A DNA stretch of 64,000 bases from Theristus sp. LFF4_11 (lineage: Eukaryota > Nematoda > Chromadorea > Monhysterida > Xyalidae). Numbering within the stretch: the first letter of the stretch is position 1; each line of letters begins with the position of its first letter. The DNA is taken from positions 1 to 64,000 of the forward strand of contig JASANC010000185.1 in the NCBI GenBank assembly GCA_030248135.1, given 5' to 3'. The position numbers were made by a program, and so were the translations under genes. Below are positions 1 to 19,122 of this stretch, in pieces. The notes beneath the pieces are model-generated. The model worked only from the letters and a program-made list of their open reading frames with translations, was not told the DNA's origin and made no database searches.

Positions 1-108
1 ATCGTTATTAGGACAGTAGTACGGACTTGCCTGTATCTAGTTAAGATACGTAGTCGAAAGGTTGATATTAGATGAAAAGGTCCGTTACGCTGAACCGTAA
101 AGGCTCAC

Positions 109-3100
109 TTGTAAAGAAACTCGAAATCTTCTGGGTCATCAGGATTGCCGTACTCCGGTATCCACGCAGCGCCGATTGTAAATTTGTGGAACCGCAGCAT
201 ATCGAAAGTTCTGCAAAACGTCAAAGTTTATGGCTAGAGTTTGAAAGGTATAGAAACTTCTGATCCTGCACTGTTTTAGAAGAACTTTTAAAATGAAAAG
301 CAAAAGCCCTGGTTGCAAACCGTAATTGAAACGAAAATCAAACTGTATGCGGTTTCGAGTTTTTAGAAGTGATTTAGAACTTCGATAAGTTGCGATTTAT
401 AACAGTGAATACGGCAGATTTAGAGAGAGTCCTTATTTTGCTGTACCCGACGTGTGCGATAGCTGCTCCGAACAAATTCGGTCGTTGATTAACGCACGCC
501 GCCACCAGAAGACCACCATTGGAGCCACCTCGAATGGCCAGTCTACAAGAAATACTTGAGATTTGATTAAAGCAAAAAACTAAAATCAAATGCATATGGC
601 AGGCCAGTCACTTTGCCGGCGATGTGATGTTCGATTTGTCCAGATACTCTGCGATCGCGATGAAATCATCGAAAACGTTCTGCTTCTTGTCACGCATTCC
701 TGCTTCGTGCCATTCTTCGCCAAACTCACTGCAGTCGGAAACAGAAACAAAAAGAGTAAAAGCTTTATAAAAGGAAGAAAAAATACTGCTAGCCGCAAAC
801 CCGCCGCCGCGAAGATTGGCGAGCACAAAAACGCCACGCAAATTCTGCAGCAGCAAGATTCTGTCAGGACGAAAATACGGCAGCAATGAGACGCCGAAGC
901 CGCCGTAGCCGTACAGGAGCGTTGGATTTTGACCGCTTGTCATGTTCAATGACTAAACAACAACAAAAAGTCTATTAACACTGCTCAATCAAAACTAAAC
1001 TAAACTAAACTTTTTCGCCAAAATCAAAACTTTTAAACCAGACCTTGTGATGAACGATGTACGCCGGAATCTCGGTGCCGTCCTTACTTGGAATGCGTCT
1101 CTGCACCACTTGAAACTGATTAGCGTCAAAGCCGAACACTTTCGTTCGACGGAATACCTGGCGCGTTGTTGAAATAAAAAAAAACTTCAAAGGTTTTTAT
1201 AAACACGAAAAACATTTTCTATTTTTATAAAACAATGTTCGCTCACTGAAGTGCGCACGTGCGGTGCATTGCTGACGTCGATGCGATGTTGAACGCTTGG
1301 TGTTGTGAATGATTGAAGAGTGAAGAATACCTACGGAGACGCTTGGATGAAGCGACGTTGAAACATTGGAGAAATTAATTTTGCACTGCTGACCAATCAT
1401 AATACTAAACAATTGACCGCATTTGCACTAGATCACAGTTCCTGTATACCTGGTCTTACATCACCGCATCGCCCATGTTGACTTTGTTTAAAAAACCTCA
1501 TAAAAATAAATTGTTTACCTCCGGTGAATATTTCTTGCTCGATACACTTGTAACAGTTCCAATCTCAATCGGTATCTTCTGCAAGTGCGTTCCATTCAGG
1601 TCGTAAATGAAGAGCTCGTTCTGAAAAACAAAAGAACCTTTTTTCCAAATACAGATGACCAAAAATTGGAAACAATAAGATAAATTGGATAAATAAATAA
1701 ATAAATAAATAATAAATAAACAATAGGACAAATAATAAATTGGAACAAAAATTGAGACACTAATGGTAACCGAAATGGAATAATAGTGTGGCTGTGCGAG
1801 ACAAAAAACAAGATCGATTTTAAATCTATAACAGTACCTTGACATTTTCCATGTTGCTCACGAGCAGCTTGTCGCCGTGGCCGGCTACAAGAACCCAGGA
1901 AAGCACTGCAACACGATCCTCCGGGATCACGGTTATCCAGTCTCTCTAAAAGTGTTTTCTATGACTTATCGGCTGTCTAGATTTAAATCAGACTGGGCTT
2001 TATTATCAACTCACTTTCTCTGGTTTATCGAGCGTCATTTTCATCAGTTTAAACTTTGGCGCATTATAATTGGTCAAGAAGAAGAACTCATTTCCATTGT
2101 TGGCGACATACTGAAAAGGGAAAATTGACAAGCAATCAATGAAAACGCTAAAAACTGCTGCAGCTAACCCTGTACGAGGCGCGTAACTCCGGTACTATTG
2201 GAATTAATTTCGGACGTTCTGCAACATTGTTTGATTAATTTAATTTTTTTAGCTTTTAAAGTGTTTTTTTATAGATAATGCTCGTATTCAACTCGCAACA
2301 ACAAAAAAACCTGTCTATGACCAACCAGTGACAACATTGTTGATCTCCCTCAAGTTGAGCACGTACAATTTGTTGTTTGCGTCTGTTCCGTAGTCGACAT
2401 TGACAATCAGGTAGTCTCCGTCGTCGGTTACCCAGCCATTTCTGCATTAAAAAACGTTGAAGTGAAGAATCCGATAATCGCCCGGTTCTATAGTTCTCGC
2501 TCATCTCGAAGCATAATGAGTGAAGTGAACTTCACAAAAAGTAAAACCCATACATAACCACTCCGGATAATAAATTGGCTTTAAAACCATAATCAAATAA
2601 ACCACGAGTCTGAACGGCCGTTAAAAAACAACATTTTCAAAAAAGTAACAATACTCTAACACGGTGAGGCGTGGTTCGTCTGGGAAATCGACGACGACAA
2701 CGTCTTCTGACTGCGGTGTGCCCATTTTATGGTAATAAAGGCTGTGAAACTCGTTCACGTCCGTTTCAGTACCGTCGTGATCTGCCTCACGTTGCGGGTA
2801 TCGCTGCGCAGAAAAAAATGTTTGCTTGAAAAAGAAAAAAAGCTAAAATGTTTGCTTAAAAATCAACTTTTAGACCTGATACCGAGTAAAAGACGCCACT
2901 GTTTTCCATTGTCCATGAGACGCCAGAGAACTTTATCTTTCTCAAAACGTCAGCCAGTGGCTCGCGTGATGGCACTTTCATGAACTGAAGGTATCAATTT
3001 TTAATCTTTCAATCTTGAAGTTGTGATAAAAAAGCTCAAATTTTACATCGTTTCAAAGAATTCTTTTCTAATCTTGTTTCTAATCTAATCTGTTGTTTCT

Positions 3101-6100
3101 TTTCTAATCGCACTTTTCAGTTGGCACAACCTTCACAGTAATCCAATCAGAGCCTTGCTCCGAAATAGAATATGCCATCAATGAACCGTCCACAGTGAAT
3201 GAAGTGCCTGTGACAGCTGTCGTACCGTCTTCCGACAACGTGTTCGGATCGAAAAACACGTGACCAGGATTGTCGAGACAACCAGTCTTGTATAACACTC
3301 TGGAAATGAGTGTCTTGTGTGACACACGAAGATACAATGTATTTCAATTTCAAAAAAAAACGGAAACTGAAACGGAAAAGCAGACGAAAATGAAAAGAAC
3401 GCACTTTTGATTCTGTAGGCCCGAATTATACCAGTAGAAATAATACTGCCCGTGCTTTGACGGAACGCTGTATTGTTCGTGATCAAATACTTCGTTTAAT
3501 CTAAAAAAATGTCCGTTTTTATTTTTTTTATTTTTCTGCAGTCAAACTGGGTTCGCTCTTCGCCAAGCAAATTTGAATTGTGGATCGATTTTGCTAAAAA
3601 TGCATATTATTTTTGTCAAACTGGGCCCGATCTTATCCTAAACATTGCTTTTGTTGCCTATTTCACGATAACACGAAAACCTTCCTTGTCAGATCAGGAA
3701 AGCGTTTTACCGCGAAAGGATTTAAGGAGGATTTAGCAATTAGTTTTTTGTGCGTACGCACGGACACGATTAGTTTGCGCACGGGATTTAGAACGACGTT
3801 TGTGCGTACGGCCGAAAAACTAAATGGTGTTTCCGCCTTTAGCTGTATAACTTCGTATACGGTATACCGCGTTTTGATTTTCTGGCGCAGTGGACTGTTG
3901 TCAAAAAACTCCTTGGAAACATTGTTCAGCTTGTCAACGTATTTAATGGTGGCTGGCGCATCCGGATTTTCCAACCATCGGTACGGATCTTTGACCTGCC
4001 GAAAGGTTTGAACGCGGTTAGGTTCAACGCACACACACTGACAGTCCTTTTTTAATGGTAGCCGCGCTTAAAAAAGTGCGTTCAAACTGTAAAATACATG
4101 TTTTCAGATTTTGCTTTCTGACGTTGAACGTACTAACATCGCAATTGCTGCATAACTGAGGACCCAAATTCAAAACAGCCAATCAGCTGATAATCCGCAA
4201 ATTACAGTTCGACTATGGATTTGTCGTTTTCAAAAGTTGTCTTTTATTATTTTAATATTGTTTTATATAATTTAATTTAATTTAATAATAAAATAAATAT
4301 TTTAATAAACAGAACATTGAAAAAACCCTAACAATTGTGCCGTGATAGTTGTCTTTAGCGGACTCGTTTCGCCACGCTTGTGGATATTGAAGACGGTCCT
4401 TGTCAGGACTTGGTGATTGAGATGGAACGTACGGTGGTATGTATGGCACATTATAGGTCGGTTTTGCTGTCACATGGTCCTTTTCATACGGCACATCATT
4501 GGTTGGTTTTGCTGTCACATGGTCCTTTTCATACGGCACATTATCGGTTGGTTTTGCTGTCACATGGTCCTTTTCATACGGCACATTATCGGTTGGTTTT
4601 GCTGTCACATGGTCCTTTTCATACGGCACATCATTGGTTGGTTTTGCTGTCACATGGTCCTTTTCATACGGCACATCATTGGTTGGTTTTGCTGTCACAT
4701 GGTCCTTTTCATACGGCACATCATTGGTTGGTTTTGCTGTCACATGGTCCTTTTCATACGGCACATCATTGGTTGGTTTTGCTGTCACATGGTCCTTTTC
4801 ATACGGCACATTATCGGTTGGTTTTGCTGTCACATGGTCCTTTTCATACGGCACATCATTGGTTGGTTTTGCTGTCACATGGTCCTTTTCATACGGCACA
4901 TCATTGGTTGGTTTTGCTGTCACATGGTCCTTTTCATACGGCACATCATTGGTTGGTTTTGCTGTCACATGGTCCTTTTCATACGGCACATCATTGGTTG
5001 GTTTTGCTGTCACATGGTCCTTTTCATACGGCACATTATCGGTTGGTTTTGCTGTCACATGGTCCTTTTCATACGGCACATCATTGGTTGGTTTTGCTGT
5101 CACATGGTCCTTTTCATACGGCACATCATTGGTTGGTTTTGCTGTCACATGGTCCTTTTCATACGGCACATCATTGGTTGGTTTTGCTGTCACATGGTCC
5201 TTTTCATACGGCACATCATTGGTTGGTTTTGCTGTCACATGGTCCTTTTCATACGGCACATCATTGGTTGGTTTTGCTGTCACATAGTTCTTTTCATACG
5301 GCACATCATTGGTCGGTTTTGCTGTCACATAGTTCTTTTCATACGGCACATTATCGGTTGGTTTTGCTGTCCAGTAGTCAACTTCAGAAGTGCGTTGTCG
5401 ATGAAATGACTCTCGATTTGGGCTCCAAAAACGCTTTTCTTCTTTTCGAAGCAGCTCCCCCAGGCGCTCTAGGCCTGACGGTTTTTGCGCTGAAAATGTG
5501 AACAAACAACACTGATGAACAAACACTATAGAAGGAAACCAATGCCACTATTTCATTGGTTTCACACACGTTCATGCAACGTTTTATGCAAACATCCACG
5601 AAACGATTCGCACCATACCCGCGCGACGGTGTGGGTGGGGTACCCGGTGGCATTTTGGCGACACTGGTTCGGCGGGCTGCGCACCATTTGCAAAGCAGCC
5701 CCGGTGCAATGAAGCAAAGCGCACAAAGTTTGTTCTTGCGGGCTGCACACCGGTTTGAGGGCTACGCACATCAGTACCCCACACCGTCGTGCGTGCGTGC
5801 GGGTATGCATGGTTCACACACATCGTTTCACGTAGCAGTATTTTATGTGCGGATTAACGCAGCGTTTCACGGACGGTTTAACGCAGCGTTTAAGGTGGAG
5901 AGTAACGTAGCGTTTCACGTGCGGATTAACGCAGCGTTTCACGGACGGTTTACGCAGCGTTTAATGTGGGGAGTAGCGCTGTGTTTCACGTGCAGATTAA
6001 CGCAGCGTTTCATGTGCGGTTTAACGCAGCGTTTCATGTGCGGTTTAACGCAGCGTTTCACGTATAGATTAACGCAGCGCTTCCTGTGCGATCATCCAAC

Positions 6101-7901
6101 TAGTGGAGGTCGAAGGGTGGATTCACAATAAGTCACAATGCAAGTGTTCTCAACTAATCGTAAATTCACGTCCACTGCGTTTTTTGTAATAACTCACTCG
6201 GTCCAAGGAGGTATTCGTCGACATGTTCGGGCACAACGACATCAATCTTTGTTTTCGACTGGTGATTGTCCCGCTGATCTGAAAAAAATAATCAACGCGC
6301 ACCTCAGCAAAGAAAGGATAAAAATGAGACAGACTGAGAAAATCATAAAAAACGTAAGATTTGTCGTTACGGACGATGCATAATGCAGTTTTCGCGTTGC
6401 ATAATTCTCTGGTGCAGCGCAGTCTACGCCATGCAAGCACTATTAAGCGGCATTCATGAAGCAGTATTTAGTAACGCATAGCTGTGTTAAAATATAGCTA
6501 CGCGGTCACTAAATACTGCATCATGAATGCCCCTTTAAAAAAATATATCGCCATGTCTGCGTGTGCAGTGCAGCCTTTGTGACTGTGCACCATTACTGCG
6601 CTATATTACAGTACACGGCCTTTAGACTTGACGCTTACCTACAACATACCTAAAGAATAAAAATACAGGGTGGGCCAAAAAAAAGGTTCCATTTTCAAAC
6701 TGCTGTCACTGGCTGGTGTTTTAATATTATGAGCTGAAATTTTCAGCACTGTTAAAACATGTGATGCCATTTTACTGACAAAATTTTTTTTCAGATATAT
6801 AATTCCTAGCGCTCACTGTGGCAGATTTTCTAAAAAGCTCGAAAAATCAACAAATTGACTGAAATGAGGGCAAGAAAAAATTAGTATCAAGATGCGTGAT
6901 TCAATTTTGAAACTGTTGCGAAGGTGACAAATTAGTCTTTTTGGATACCTGGGGTATTAAAAGTTCAAATCATGCGCACAGAGTGGAAAGGTGTCACACT
7001 TGAATTGCATTTGAGCAGCTCGAGCGAAATTCTGATGTTTCACAACGGACTCGAGTCAGCAGCCATGCGACTGCAACAGAAAGAATTGTTCAGTTGACTT
7101 TTTGTTTTGTGTGCTGCGCTGTCTGTTAATTTGTTTGTTTTGAAAAGTTTTTCTGCGGTTTAAATAAAAAAAGTGTTTCAGTTTCAGTTTTCTGCAGTTT
7201 CGTCATGGTTAAGTGGACAGCAGAACAACGGGTCTGGTGTGCTATCTGGTGGGAGCAATCTGAAAGTTTTTCTGCAGTGACTTGCCAGTTTCGCGTAAAA
7301 TTCAATTTGGGTCGCCACGAGGATTCGCCAACCAGGATGTCCGTTTTTTGTGTCCAATCTGTTTGAGCATGGCAACGTGTTTTACCGAAAGAGTGGATCC
7401 GGTCGACCATCGATTGCTGCTGCATTCAAAGACACTGTGGTCGCAATGTTCACGCGCAGTCCAGCAAAATCGACGAAACGAGCCAGTTTGGAATCTGGCC
7501 TGTCCCGAACCATGATGATTTGGATGATTTGGATGTCTATGAGCAATGATTCGTTGTGAAATTCTTGGTGAAAAATCCGTTTTTTTGAAAATTTGGGAAT
7601 TTTTAAACATTGTGCTGTAAAACTGAATCTACTTGACCAAACTGGATAAAAATTTTGTCAGAAAAATGGCATCACATGTTTTATCAATGCTGAAAATTTC
7701 AGCTCATAATATTGAAACACCAGCCAGGGACAGCAGTTTGAAAATGGAACCTTTTTTTTGGCCCACCCTGTACATTATGACAATGTTACGTTTGTTTTCT
7801 GACAAGTGTGCGCACAACTCACCGAAACTATCCGTAACGCATTTACTGAACAGCGCCAAAAGATATGCGGTTGCCAAAAGCAGAGCAGATGAGCGAAACA
7901 T
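109..7901 (-). CDS. Secreted prolyl oligopeptidase with N-terminal 15-aa repeat array (copy A, 3' end outside window)
   Basis: Serine peptidase of the prolyl oligopeptidase family (S9A), which cuts short peptides after proline. Exons, high to low: 7823-7901, 6198-6278, 4333-5489, 3868-3995, 3405-3500, 3131-3299, 2883-2984, 2655-2803, 2326-2441, 2169-2218, 2015-2110, 1838-1945, 1519-1620, 1247-1330, 1044-1157, 801-952, 612-728, 447-542, 109-210. Every junction is GT-AG and the frame is open throughout (about 1032 codons). Exon 1 encodes a signal peptide ([20 protein letters not shown]), exon 2 a short hydrophilic linker, exon 3 the repeat array followed by the usual family start ([14 protein letters not shown]). 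The peptidase part includes [10 protein letters not shown] and the nucleophile motif GGSNGG. The catalytic Asp and His exons should lie left of base 1. Exon phases match copy B, except for one extra intron (1621-1837). Secretion is inferred from the signal peptide. The start was chosen because exons 1-3 join in compatible phase. Confidence 0.85.
4410..5385 (-). repeat. In-frame 45-bp tandem repeat encoding the 15-aa array of peptidase copy A
   Basis: About 22 units of 45 bp, read on the minus strand as [15 protein letters not shown]. The first units are variants (YVTAKPT, ending EKN) and the last is degenerate ([10 protein letters not shown]). Most units are identical at the nucleotide level. 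The main variant swaps ND for DN, and this swap recurs about every five units, suggesting duplication of blocks near 225 bp. Each unit has two prolines, two lysines and no cysteine. All frames of the opposite strand are open simply because 45 is divisible by 3 and the unit lacks stops. The array sits between the linker exon and the peptidase domain within one exon. Confidence 0.93.
5822..6092. repeat. Degenerate ~24-bp minisatellite in an intron of copy A
   Basis: About eleven imperfect units related to GTGCGGTTTAACGCAGCGTT, with variants TCACGGACGG and TCACGTGCGG. It lies in the intron between exons 2 and 3 of peptidase copy A (5490-6197). No coding frame is maintained. Confidence 0.85.
6449..6532. 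mobile_element. Short palindromic MITE, copy 1
   Basis: Near-perfect hairpin beginning GGCATTCATGAAGCAGTATT and ending with its reverse complement, with the inner motif TAGCTACGCGGTCACTAAAT. It is in intron 1 of copy A. Related hairpins occur at 10978-11043, 47517-47600 and 58229-58318. It has no coding capacity and no clear target duplication. Confidence 0.8.
6666..7770 (+). mobile_element. Defective mariner-like transposon with ~125-bp terminal inverted repeats
   Basis: Starts CAGGGTGGGCCAAAAAAAAG and ends with the reverse complement; the inverted repeats match for about 125 bases with few differences. TA dinucleotides flank both ends (6664-6665 and 7771-7772), the target duplication expected for Tc1/mariner elements. 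Inside, a transposase DNA-binding remnant starts at 7205 ([19 protein letters not shown], later GRHEDSPTR and SGSGRPS) but is split over several frames, and no DDE catalytic domain follows. The element is therefore non-autonomous. It sits in intron 1 of peptidase copy A. Confidence 0.88.
7205..7556 (+). pseudogene. Frameshifted transposase N-terminal fragment
   Basis: The reading begins [11 protein letters not shown] at 7205, changes frame near 7290-7350 ([18 protein letters not shown] in another frame) and ends near 7556. The order matches the helix-turn-helix N-terminus of mariner/IS630-type transposases, where a KWT.EQRV start leads to a GRP motif. The catalytic part is absent. It lies inside the 6666-7770 element. 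Confidence 0.7.
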
Positions 7902-8582
7902 GTTTGAACAAAAATCTGGAAATGTTTGATTTTCAATCGCTTCAGCTGATATATAAGGTGCATGCGCTGTACTTCGGTTCGTTTCAACCTTCTTATCTCT
8001 GTTTTCTTACTTTGTTTATTTCTGAATCACAGCTTTCCATTTTAGTCGTGAAAGGTGATGGGTGGTGGAGCTGCGTACTTTTTTGTGCACTTTCAGCGAA
8101 TCAAAGTTGTTTACTTTCTCTCACTGGTCTGAGTCTGATATTTCAAACGTGTGAATTATGCTCAGCAAATTTAGTCATGTTGGACGAACATTGTGTTTCT
8201 GCGGTTTCTTATAAATTTATTTTACTTTTTTTTCCACGCAGACATGTGACGAAGGCGTGTAAGTATGACGAATCCAACTAGTCAGGTTCAGGTAGGTACA
8301 AAAGGTTTATCACCGCACAACACCGGCCAAAGAAGAGAAAATCATGAGAATTCCAGAGATGATTTCGTGAAAATTCAACGAAATTGAGTCATGGTCCAAA
8401 AGAAATACAGAGCATCAGCATACTGGAGGCGAGAATAGTCGCAAACATCTGTAATGGCAACTTTACAATGAATTGCAAATATAACTACATCACTGAAAAT
8501 GAACAACAAAACAAAACAATACAAAACCAACGATAACAACAATCACTGAACAACAGATCAAAAAAATCAACAAAAAATCAAA
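7902..8582. other. Intergenic gap between peptidase copies A and B
   Basis: Between the start of copy A and the stop of copy B, both on the minus strand. It should hold copy A's promoter and copy B's 3' UTR. Apart from the TATA-like site I see no gene, RNA or element. Confidence 0.5.
7947..7957 (-). promoter_or_regulatory. TATA-like element upstream of peptidase copy A
   Basis: Reading on the minus strand, CTTATATATC lies about 50 bases before the proposed ATG at 7901. The position fits a core promoter with a short 5' UTR. No other promoter element was identified, so this is a weak call. Confidence 0.35.
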
Positions 8583-17102
<8,520 letters not shown>

Positions 17103-19122
17103 TTTATTTGGCGGATAATCAAAATTCACGAGACAACGATGATTTCGGTCGGTTGGAACGGAGCGATCTGGCGTCGTTGCGTAATAACAATGCCGCGGCG
17201 GGTTCCACGGAAATGCGGTGAACAGCAATGATTCGCTGCTGAATTCGAAACTCGCCAATCGACGGGCCGCTCGCAGTTGGAGGCTCGTTGACAGTGAACA
17301 GAACAGCAGAATACGGCGAACACCGAACAACGGTGGATGGAAGCGAGAAGCCAGAACGCGAAGCAGATTTCTGTTCGTTGCGAATTTTGATTAGAGTCTG
17401 AAACATTTACAGTGCGTTTGCTCAAACCTGTCAGTTTTTCGCGAAACACAAAGCACGAGAAATTTCAACGAATGAAGAGGGGAACCGGTTTGGTTGAAAT
17501 AAAAAAAAATACATCTTCGTGGCGAAATATGTCGTTCCTTTCAACTGAATTCTGCACGCGCTTTGTATTCATTTTGAAAAGGGCGACAGGTTTGAAGAAA
17601 CACATTTTACATGCTGCAGGTGCATGACAAAAGCCTTTCTTTAATTTTCTGAATAAACAGTCAACAGGAGCATATGGTCATGCTACAAATACCATGCCAG
17701 TGACTGTAAATATAGTTTTTGTGACTGTAAAATCGTGGTCCGAAACAAATGAACAAAAATCACATCTGTAAAAGTAATCTTAGAGAATGCTGTTTCTCAT
17801 GCATACAGCTCATCAGAATTCACTAACCACTGGTTTGTGGCAATCAAAAAACGATTCCATCTTTGCAAAATAATTTCAAATTTTATTCGATCGTTTGGAT
17901 TTCAGCTTGTCTCTCTTCCTGCCACAATAGCAGGTGACATGACAACTGGTAACTGAGAAAGGATTAATGAACCAGGACAGGAACAGGAATTTATTGTGCT
18001 AGATCAATAAAACATTTTGAACCAACAAACTAATGTCGTAAAAATATTTTAAAACCAGTGCTCAATAAAAAAACTAAATCAAGTCCATGACAAATTTTTT
18101 TCATATATGCAATCTGTTTGGCTAAACGTCGTCATTTCTGCAAGTTATCACATTTGTTTGCTGAAATTAGCGATGTCAAAAGAAAAAAGGAACAGCACAA
18201 CAAAACCTAAAGCTCACAACACAAAACAATGGGAAAATTGGAATTTAGAACGGATGGCTCCAGGAAAAAAATAGAATTTGCAAACATAATTAAATAAAAT
18301 CATACATACCGGTTTGAACGATTGAAAGGCAAAAAAATCAAAAAAAATTATTGTTACTCATGGTATGCTGAAATGGTATCAGTTGTGATGGGAGGAATGA
18401 AAATTGCAAGTTTCCAAGATCCAAGATAATACCAAAACAAGTAAAGAATGTAATGCTATTTTGTTCGTAAAATGCCAGAAAACCACAAACAGGGCACAAC
18501 ATAAAAAAGCGAAAGTTCCGAAGGCGATTTGACTGTTGAGTATCATCGTATTCAATAGGCCAAAAATTTGGAACAGAAAAGCAAGAAAAATAATAAATAA
18601 AACTACCAAAAAACACGATTTTCTCAAGTCTGAATGTATCCTAAAACACACTCACATAAAGCACTTTTTTACAGAAAGTCGATCGAAGATTTGAAAAAAA
18701 TGACCGTAGAGCACTATACTGCTGATATTTACAAACCGCTGAGCAAATGGTGTGACTGTTTTGTGCCAAATTTCGGTCTTGAAACGATAATTCCTGATAG
18801 TCAAGAAAACTAACAACTCCTCTACTTCTGTCCATGATTCCTCATACCAAATTCTTTACTTTTCAATAAAAGTCCCTCGGAGTTGTGTTATAAGATTGTT
18901 TTACGCGACAAAAAACTATACTGGACACTCCATTTGCCCAGGTTTTTTCGCGAGTCTAACATTCGCGTTGCAGATCGGTGTTCAAGCGATATAGTGATTC
19001 AACTACCCATAATAACACAGACATTTGGAATTCGCGACTGCTAAAACCAATTGAACACATAATGTACGAAACGCAGTTCACACAAACAAAACCACAAAAA
19101 ACGGTTAAAACGCTAAATTCTG
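17103..19122. other. Intergenic region between copy B start and the Aster-like gene end
   Basis: About 2 kb, AT-rich, holding the promoter side of peptidase copy B and the 3' UTR of the Aster-like gene. I found no convincing exon, RNA gene, inverted repeat or tandem repeat here. Confidence 0.5.

Noticed and set aside
1247..1518. Copy A of the peptidase as a pseudogene lacking one exon
   Set aside because: At first no match to copy B exon 12611-12694 was seen. An 84-nt exon at 1247-1330 with the right phase ([11 protein letters not shown] against FTTPGIIYRCD) fills the gap and the frame stays open.
4410..5385. CRISPR-like array
   Set aside because: The units are directly adjacent with no unique spacers, the DNA is eukaryotic, and the repeat is coding.
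4380..5501. Long plus-strand frames across the 45-bp repeat
   Set aside because: A repeat unit divisible by 3 without stops opens every frame. Only the minus frame joins real exons on both sides.
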